The translations under genes were made by a program, and so were the position numbers. Below the pieces are notes generated by a model. It ran no database searches, was not told the DNA's origin, and worked only from the letters and a program-made list of their open reading frames with translations. Shown here in pieces: positions 1-3,348 of a stretch of DNA of 5,569 nt (position 1 is the first letter of the stretch; each line of letters starts with the position of its first letter). The stretch is from Novosphingobium sp. (lineage in GTDB: Bacteria > Pseudomonadota > Alphaproteobacteria > Sphingomonadales > Sphingomonadaceae): NCBI GenBank assembly GCA_020853995.1, contig JADYXV010000282.1:1-5569 (forward strand). Reading direction: 5' to 3'.

Positions 1-121
1 CCAAGGCTCCCCCGTCGCGAATCGCGCTTTGCTGGGCCGTTGCCGGTGTTGCCAAAAGGATGCCGGCAAGCCCCATCATTGTGACAGTGGACAGCGTAAA
101 TCGTACTGCGGACGCAATCAT
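1..121 (-). CDS. Exported protein of unknown function, N-terminal 40 codons only (partial)
   Basis: The reverse strand opens with ATG at 121-119 and stays open to the left edge, giving 40 codons. The product has a textbook Sec signal peptide: a short N-region with Arg7, a hydrophobic core at about residues 8-24, and an Ala27-Thr28-Ala29 cleavage motif just before Gln30-Gln31. The mature protein would begin with QQSAIRDGGAL, and nothing further is visible. A GGAGA ribosome binding site lies 7 nt upstream, which supports this start. The gene is divergent from tonB and shares the 346-bp intergenic region with it. It could be a periplasmic or outer-membrane enzyme or receptor, but 11 mature residues do not allow a family call. 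I am confident it is a real exported protein; its function is unknown. Confidence 0.75.
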   Translation of the reverse strand, partial: MIASAVRFTLSTVTMMGLAGILLATPATAQQSAIRDGGAL

Positions 122-128
122 ATATGTT

Positions 129-133
129 TCTCC
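129..133 (-). promoter_or_regulatory. Ribosome binding site of the leftward exported-protein gene
   Basis: On the reverse strand GGAGA sits 7 nt before the ATG at 121-119. It fixes the start codon of a gene too short in this window to be judged by length alone. Confidence 0.7.
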
Positions 134-165
134 AGCGCAGCGCGTTAACGCCGTCTTGCTCCGAT

Positions 166-189
166 TTGCACCGATTTCAGCCAGTGCAA
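166..189. promoter_or_regulatory. Operator-like inverted repeat TTGCAC-N12-GTGCAA
   Basis: TTGCAC (166-171) and its exact complement GTGCAA (184-189) are separated by 12 bp. Half-site centres are 18 bp apart, close to two helical turns, as for a dimeric repressor or activator. The dyad is about 45 bp upstream of the leftward start codon and about 280 bp upstream of tonB, so it more plausibly controls the leftward gene or acts on both. GTTAACG copies lie roughly 30 bp on either side of its centre. I cannot name the regulator, and a 6-bp perfect dyad could occur by chance. Confidence 0.3.
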
Positions 190-295
190 CCATGAATCGA
201 CAGTTAACGGATAAAGCATTTGCGCCTCTTTGGCTTCGCCGTTAAGAATGCCCCTCGTTCGGGCAATCCAAAAACAAGCAGCCCGACGCTTGCCG

Positions 296-335
296 CCGCC
301 AACCCACCCGGGTTGCTGTCGGCGGACCGGGTTGC
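296..335. repeat. Short inverted and direct repeats upstream of tonB
   Basis: CAACCC (300-305) and GGGTTG (310-315) form a 6-bp stem with a 4-nt loop. The right arm is part of CCGGGTTGC (308-316), repeated exactly at 327-335, 19 bp downstream. CCGCC (293-297) can also pair with GGCGG (321-325), enclosing the first hairpin. No T-tract follows, so this is not an intrinsic terminator. A regulator site or leader structure is possible; no known motif is recognised. Confidence 0.3.
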
Positions 336-394
336 CGGCAGGGTGGATTGAAATTTGCTGGATTGGCTTTCGCGCGGATCACCGATCTTGCGTG

Positions 395-450
395 CAGGCC
401 CCACTTTGGTCAGGGCCGTATCCGCGTGCTCCAGGCCCTAGTGGGCGATC
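395..450 (+). promoter_or_regulatory. Foldable leader just upstream of the tonB ribosome binding site
   Basis: Two six-bp stems nest: CCCACT (400-405) with AGTGGG (440-445), and AGGGCC (412-417) with GGCCCT (434-439). They stack without a gap on the 3' side and leave a 6-nt bulge (406-411) and a 16-nt loop. A competing hairpin pairs GGCCC (397-401) with GGGCC (413-417), so the two folds exclude each other. The structure ends only 5 nt before AGGAG at 451-455, so it could affect access to the tonB start. That the transcript starts upstream of 395 is assumed. It matches no riboswitch class I recognise. Confidence 0.35.
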
Positions 451-463
451 AGGAGTATTGGAG
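451..463 (+). promoter_or_regulatory. Ribosome binding region of tonB
   Basis: Two purine cores precede the ATG at 468: AGGAG at 451-455 with a long 12-nt spacer, and GGAG at 460-463 with a very short 4-nt spacer. Neither spacing is ideal. With ATG 489 (Met8) instead, the spacing from GGAG would be 25 nt, so 468 remains the better start. Confidence 0.5.
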
Positions 464-467
464 CTGA

Positions 468-1130
468 ATGGCATACGTTGACCAACAGATGAGCGGTAAC
501 AAGGTGACCGCGCTCATCATCGTTGCGGTCCTTCATGTCGTTATCGGGTATGCGCTGGTCTCCGGGCTGGCGTCCGAGGCGTATGAGAAGGTGAAAGCTG
601 TAACCTCGGCTGTTAATATCGAAGAAGAGAAGCCGCCGGAAGAACCGCCGCCGCCTCCTCCTCCTAAGGATGACACGCCCCCACCGCCGATCGTCGCGCC
701 TCCGCCGCCGATCAGCTTTAACGCGCCTGCACCACAGGTTCAGACAGTCAACGAGGCGCCTCCCATGCCGCCTCCGCCGACGCCTGTGGCATTGCCAGCG
801 CCGCCTGCTGCTCCGCCTGCTCCACGGTTCCAGCCAAAGGGCGCGGCGCCAAAGGGTAATCCGGGCAACTGGGCGACGTCGAATGACTACCCCTCGCGTG
901 CACTTCGCGAAGAGCGTGAAGGCACAACGGGTTTCCGTGTCACGGTGGGAACCGACGGCAAGGTGACTGACTGTCAGGTGACGCGTTCATCCGGCAGCCC
1001 TGATCTTGACGAAGCGGCCTGCGCCAACATCCGCCGCCGCGCGCGCTTTGCGCCCGCGACAGATGGTGATGGCAATCCCACTACGGGCTCATATTCGAAC
1101 TCAATTCGCTGGGTCATTCCAAAGGACTGA
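468..1130 (+). CDS. tonB: Energy transducer TonB
   Basis: TonB carries energy from the ExbB/ExbD motor in the inner membrane across the periplasm to TonB-dependent outer-membrane receptors, driving uptake of iron chelates, cobalamin or glycans. The 220-residue product has the full architecture: a short cytoplasmic tail, one N-terminal transmembrane anchor (about 11-35), a proline-rich spacer (about 52-122, with seven prolines in a row at 60-66), and a C-terminal TonB domain (about 131-220) with the Tyr141-Pro142 motif and the SSG turn at 174-176. His23 in the anchor matches the E. coli His20 needed for ExbB/ExbD coupling; the position of E. coli Ser16 is Val19 here. The spacer lacks the separate EP and KP blocks of E. 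coli TonB, being acidic and Pro-rich early and Ala/Pro-rich later. Cys169 and Cys185 are the only cysteines, both in the C-terminal domain, and may form a disulfide. It is first of four genes, followed by exbB after 76 bp. Family call is firm; the substrates served are unknown. Confidence 0.95.
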   Translation: MAYVDQQMSGNKVTALIIVAVLHVVIGYALVSGLASEAYEKVKAVTSAVNIEEEKPPEEPPPPPPPKDDTPPPPIVAPPPPISFNAPAPQVQTVNEAPPMPPPPTPVALPAPPAAPPAPRFQPKGAAPKGNPGNWATSNDYPSRALREEREGTTGFRVTVGTDGKVTDCQVTRSSGSPDLDEAACANIRRRARFAPATDGDGNPTTGSYSNSIRWVIPKD

Positions 1131-1131
1131 T

Positions 1132-1190
1132 CCAGCCGAACGGACACGAAAGCCCGTTCGACTGGCTTTCACGCACTTTGATTTGATTTG
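1132..1190 (+). terminator. Hairpin directly after the tonB stop codon (attenuator or processing/stability element)
   Basis: CGAACGG (1137-1143) pairs perfectly with CCGTTCG (1154-1160). CCAG (1132-1135) with CTGG (1162-1165) extends it after one C-A mismatch, giving 11 pairs around a 10-nt loop. The stem begins 2 nt after the tonB TGA. The following sequence is U-rich but interrupted (CTTTC, then TTTGA three times), so termination would be partial at best. It may instead protect the tonB 3' end or mark a cleavage point between tonB and exbB. Confidence 0.45.
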
Positions 1191-1191
1191 A
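1177..1191 (+). repeat. Three tandem TTTGA units before the exbB ribosome binding site
   Basis: TTTGA occurs three times in direct succession and runs into the GAGGA of the exbB ribosome binding site (1193-1197). It is a non-coding, AU-rich, probably unstructured stretch that could help ribosome loading. Three copies are few, and chance or past slippage are both possible. Confidence 0.5.
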
Positions 1192-1206
1192 AGAGGAAGA
1201 CTCGCA

Positions 1207-1965
1207 ATGTTCATCTACAGCCTTGCCGCTGCGGCCACCAACGCCGCGCCGCAGAAGTCCTTCGGCCTGATGGAAGCCCTGTTTCCAGATGGTAAGCCGA
1301 ACTACATCGGCATCGCAACGCTCGTAATCCTGGGGATTATGTCGTTCGGTTCGTTCTACATCATGTTCACCAAGCTGTTCGAACAGAACAAGATCCTCAA
1401 GCAGTACGGCAACATCAGCACGTTCTGGCGCGCTCCATCGCTCCGTGAAGGCGCGGCAAAGCTCGACAAGAACAGCGCTTGGCGCCAGGTTGTTGACGAT
1501 GGCCTCAATGCCGAAGACCAGCACGGCAAGATGACCGACTCGATGGAAGCACACGATTGGCTCCACGGTTCGCTCGCCCGTTCGGAAGCAGCCATCAACT
1601 CGAAACTTGCTGGCGGCCTGCCTTTCCTTGCAACCGTGGGTGCAACGTCGCCATTCATCGGTCTGTTCGGTACCGTGGTCGGCATCTACAACGCTCTGAT
1701 CGCTATCGGCCTTTCCGGCTCGGCATCGATCGACAAGGTTGCAGGCCCTGTGGGTGAAGCTTTGATCATGACCGCTCTCGGTCTGCTCGTGGCTGTTCCT
1801 GCCGTGCTCGCTTACAACTGGTTGCAGGCTCGCAACAAGAAGATCGCAGAACTGCTCACGGGCTTCTCGACCGATCTTCTGGCGAACATCAACTCCAAGG
1901 GTGTCATCAAGCCGGCTCTCAAGGCTGCGCCTGCTGCTACTCCGGCCGCTCCGGTCAAGAAGTAA
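1207..1965 (+). CDS. exbB: TonB-system proton channel subunit ExbB (MotA/TolQ/ExbB family)
   Basis: ExbB forms the inner-membrane pentamer that, with ExbD, uses the proton gradient to energise TonB. The 252-residue product is close to the E. coli length (244). It has three hydrophobic segments (about 33-54, 138-165 and 183-203), with a large cytoplasmic loop between the first two. The second and third carry the family signatures GLFGTVVGI (152-160) and GEALIMTALGL (183-193). Functional residues of E. coli ExbB (Thr148, Glu176, Thr181) correspond to Thr156, Glu184 and Thr189, all shifted by eight, so the channel-lining set is intact. The C-terminus is an Ala/Pro/Lys tail (about 235-252), probably cytoplasmic. 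GAGGA at 1193-1197, 9 nt upstream, supports the start. TolQ is the main alternative, but tonB upstream and two exbD genes downstream, with no tolA, tolB or pal, favour ExbB. Confidence 0.95.
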   Translation: MFIYSLAAAATNAAPQKSFGLMEALFPDGKPNYIGIATLVILGIMSFGSFYIMFTKLFEQNKILKQYGNISTFWRAPSLREGAAKLDKNSAWRQVVDDGLNAEDQHGKMTDSMEAHDWLHGSLARSEAAINSKLAGGLPFLATVGATSPFIGLFGTVVGIYNALIAIGLSGSASIDKVAGPVGEALIMTALGLLVAVPAVLAYNWLQARNKKIAELLTGFSTDLLANINSKGVIKPALKAAPAATPAAPVKK

Positions 1966-1979
1966 TTTTTGAAACCTCT

Positions 1980-2000
1980 GGTCGGCGCTAGACGCCGACC
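1980..2000 (+). other. Perfect 8-bp hairpin after exbB
   Basis: GGTCGGCG (1980-1987) and CGCCGACC (1993-2000) form a perfect GC-rich stem with the 5-nt loop CTAGA, starting 15 nt after the exbB stop. The following TGTTCTAC has no T-run, so it is not a canonical rho-independent terminator. A barrier to 3' exonucleases protecting upstream exbB mRNA, or a processing site, fits better. It is the first of two strong hairpins in this 122-bp gap. Confidence 0.6.
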
Positions 2001-2018
2001 TGTTCTACGCGGGGCTTC

Positions 2019-2058
2019 TGCCGGAGCTCCTCCCACTGGGAACGCTCCGGCAACTTTT
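2019..2058 (+). terminator. Terminator-like hairpin between exbB and the first exbD
   Basis: TGCCGGAGC (2019-2027) pairs perfectly with GCTCCGGCA (2044-2052), nine pairs. Inside it TCCC (2031-2034) pairs with GGGA (2038-2041) around a 3-nt loop. Two bases after the stem comes TTTT (2055-2058). The stem is strong and the T-run short, as in a leaky intrinsic terminator. Since exbD has no obvious promoter after it, read-through must supply the exbD genes, which would make their mRNA less abundant than that of exbB. Confidence 0.5.
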
Positions 2059-2087
2059 CGCGGATCAGAACAGATAGGATGTAACCC

Positions 2088-2618
2088 ATGGCAATGTCTG
2101 TAGGCGGCGCTGGCGGTCAGGAACGCCCGATGTCGGACATCAACACCACGCCGCTCGTGGACGTGATGCTGGTGCTGCTGATCATCTTCCTCATCGCGGT
2201 GCCGGTCGCAATCCAGTCTATCGAAAAGATGAAGGTGCCCGTCCTTCCCAGCGAGGAATCGCAGGACAAGGTCGACAACCTGATGCTTTCGGTCGTTTCG
2301 ACAGACGCTGCGGGCCGTAGCCCACGGGAGCCTGGTTATGACGGCTCCTCGCGCACCGGCCAATGCCGCGTCTATTTCAACAATCAGATCCCGGTCGACA
2401 ACGAAGAACTCTACCAGAAGGCTTTCGATCGTCTCGATTCGATTGTGAAGCGTGAAGGCGGGGCTGCCAACATGGATCCGGAACAGATTCCCGAAGTGCA
2501 GATCCGTGGCGACGTGAACGTCCCTTGGAAGTGCATTGCTGGCGCAATCTACAACGTCCAGATGGCTGGCTATCCCAAGGTCGGCTTCATCTCCACCCCG
2601 GTTGATCCGAACGGTTAA
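2088..2618 (+). CDS. exbD: TonB-system subunit ExbD, first copy, with extended periplasmic domain
   Basis: ExbD sits inside the ExbB pentamer and couples proton flow to TonB movement. The 176-residue protein has a short cytoplasmic N-terminus, one membrane helix (about 22-42) and a periplasmic domain. The signature TPLVDVMLVLLI (21-32) places Asp25 at the same number as the essential proton-carrying Asp25 of E. coli ExbD. It is about 35 residues longer than E. coli ExbD (141) and than the second copy here; the extra sequence appears to lie around residues 71-92 and 121-135. Cys93 and Cys149, both in the periplasmic domain, could form a disulfide; the second copy has no cysteine. AGGA at 2076-2079, 8 nt before the ATG, supports the start; ATG 2094 (Met3) is a less well spaced alternative. 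TolR is less likely given the tonB/exbB context. Confidence 0.92.
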   Translation: MAMSVGGAGGQERPMSDINTTPLVDVMLVLLIIFLIAVPVAIQSIEKMKVPVLPSEESQDKVDNLMLSVVSTDAAGRSPREPGYDGSSRTGQCRVYFNNQIPVDNEELYQKAFDRLDSIVKREGGAANMDPEQIPEVQIRGDVNVPWKCIAGAIYNVQMAGYPKVGFISTPVDPNG

Positions 2619-2676
2619 GCCCGCAAGGGTTTGACTGAACGCAACCGGGCCAGAGAACGAACAGGAGTACCTTAAG

Positions 2677-3114
2677 ATGGGAATGAGCGCAGGAGCCGAT
2701 GACGGCCAACCGATGATGGACATGAACACGACGCCGTTGATCGACGTCATGCTCGTGCTCCTCATCATGTTCATCATCACCATCCCCGTGGCTACCCACG
2801 CGGTGAATATCGACCTTCCGCAGCCTTCGCCGCCAACCAACGACGTTCAGATCGATCCGATCAAGAACAAGCTGGTGCTATCGGCGACGAATACGATCCT
2901 TTGGAACGGTGCGCCGATCAACGAGGGCCAACTCGTATCGATCCTGCAATCGACCAAGGCGATCAACCCCGAGCCGGAACTCCAGTTCCAGCCTGAGGAA
3001 TACGCCAGCTACGAGATCGCGAACCGCGTGATGAAGATCATCACCGATTCAAAGGTCACGAAGTTCGGCTTTGTCGGCAACGAAAACTTCGCGACGTTCC
3101 AGAAGGCCCAATAA
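2677..3114 (+). CDS. exbD: TonB-system subunit ExbD, second copy
   Basis: This is a second ExbD-family protein of 145 residues, close to the usual length. It has one membrane helix (about 20-40) with the signature TPLIDVMLVLLI (19-30). Asp23 is the equivalent of the proton-carrying E. coli Asp25. A VNIDLP segment (43-48), resembling VKVNLP in E. coli ExbD, follows the helix; the first copy has the more divergent MKVPVLP there. The periplasmic domain lacks the insertions and cysteines of the first copy. AGGAG at 2663-2667, 9 nt upstream, marks the start, and the gap to the previous gene is 58 bp, so the two are probably co-transcribed. In Xanthomonas campestris a tonB-exbB-exbD1-exbD2 cluster is known in which exbD2 is dispensable for iron uptake but has a specialised role. 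A similar division of labour here is only inference. Confidence 0.93.
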   Translation: MGMSAGADDGQPMMDMNTTPLIDVMLVLLIMFIITIPVATHAVNIDLPQPSPPTNDVQIDPIKNKLVLSATNTILWNGAPINEGQLVSILQSTKAINPEPELQFQPEEYASYEIANRVMKIITDSKVTKFGFVGNENFATFQKAQ

Positions 3115-3164
3115 GCCTTACGGGAAGCCTCACGTTTTCCAGCCGCAAGGTTGCACAAAACACG

Positions 3165-3191
3165 AAAAGGGAGCGGCGCAATCCGCTCCCT
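3165..3191. terminator. Intrinsic terminator between convergent exbD and helicase genes, stronger on the minus strand
   Basis: AGGGAGCGG (3168-3176) and CCGCTCCCT (3183-3191) form a perfect 9-bp stem around a 6-nt loop. On the minus strand the stem runs into TTT and then CGTGTTTTG, a good rho-independent terminator for the helicase transcript 158 bp beyond its stop. On the plus strand an A-run precedes the stem but only TAATT surrounds its 3' end, so termination of the tonB cluster here, 54 bp after the exbD stop, would be weaker. Confidence 0.7.
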
Positions 3192-3224
3192 AATTGCGTG
3201 GGGTTGCCATTCACTTGAACAAGC

Positions 3225-3318
3225 GCCGAACACCCACCCCCATCCCCTCCCTCAAGGGAGGGGAGCGAGACTTATCGAACCGCAGGTGAGATTAGTCGCA
3301 GCGGGGAGGGTGCTCGGC
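3225..3318. repeat. Palindromic intergenic element with internal CCCCTCCC/GGGAGGGG hairpin
   Basis: Outer arms are symmetrical over about 16 bp: GCCGA (3225-3229) with TCGGC (3314-3318), then CACCCACCCC (3231-3240) with GGGGAGGGTG (3303-3312) with one mismatch. Inside is a perfect hairpin, CCCCTCCC (3244-3251) and GGGAGGGG (3256-3263) with loop TCAA. GCGA (3265-3268) can pair with TCGC (3296-3299). Very similar C-rich/G-rich palindromes are, as I recall, scattered between genes in sphingomonads and Caulobacter, so this is probably one copy of a REP-like family. One copy in this window cannot prove that. Lying after the helicase stop, it would also be part of that gene's 3' untranslated RNA. 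Confidence 0.55.
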
Positions 3319-3348
3319 CCCTCGTATTTTCGTTGGCTATTAGATCGC

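Larger units (their letters stand above)
122..467. other. Divergent intergenic region between the exported-protein gene and tonB
   Basis: These 346 bp must hold the promoters of both flanking genes. I see no convincing -35/-10 pair on either strand; a TTGAAA at 348-353 has no good -10 partner. I also see no match to a Fur box, an Irr ICE motif or a RirA IRO motif. What stands out is short symmetrical sequence: two GTTAACG copies (144-150 and 203-209), two CCGATTT copies exactly 10 bp apart (161-167 and 171-177), a TTGCAC/GTGCAA dyad (166-189), a small hairpin TGCCC/GGGCA (249-253 with 261-265), and the structures listed separately. A GANTC site (GAATC, 194-198) lies near the second GTTAACG. 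Short open frames here look like chance. Confidence 0.6.

Noticed and set aside
204..404. 66-codon minus-strand frame in the tonB upstream region
   Set aside because: No good ribosome binding site or recognisable domain was seen, and it would occupy much of the control region; most likely chance.
122..467. Fur, Irr or RirA iron-control box upstream of tonB
   Set aside because: No stretch resembles these motifs closely enough to call, despite the expected role in iron uptake.
670..966. 98-codon Arg-rich frame overlapping tonB
   Set aside because: It is produced by reading the proline-codon-rich tonB spacer one base out of frame, giving runs of Arg and Leu.
2619..2676. Hairpin GCCCG/CGGGC and a TTGACT -35-like hexamer between the two exbD genes
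   Set aside because: The stem is only 5 bp with a loop of about 22 nt, and no -10 element lies at a proper distance from TTGACT.
1812..2840. 342-codon open frame on the minus strand across exbB, the gap and both exbD genes
   Set aside because: It is antisense to three firmly identified genes, crosses their intergenic gaps, and its His/Asp/Arg-rich product resembles no family; typical of GC-rich shadow frames.
1207..3114. TolQ/TolR identity for the ExbB and ExbD genes
   Set aside because: tonB is the first gene of the cluster, no tolA, tolB or pal follows, and the motif numbering fits ExbB/ExbD.
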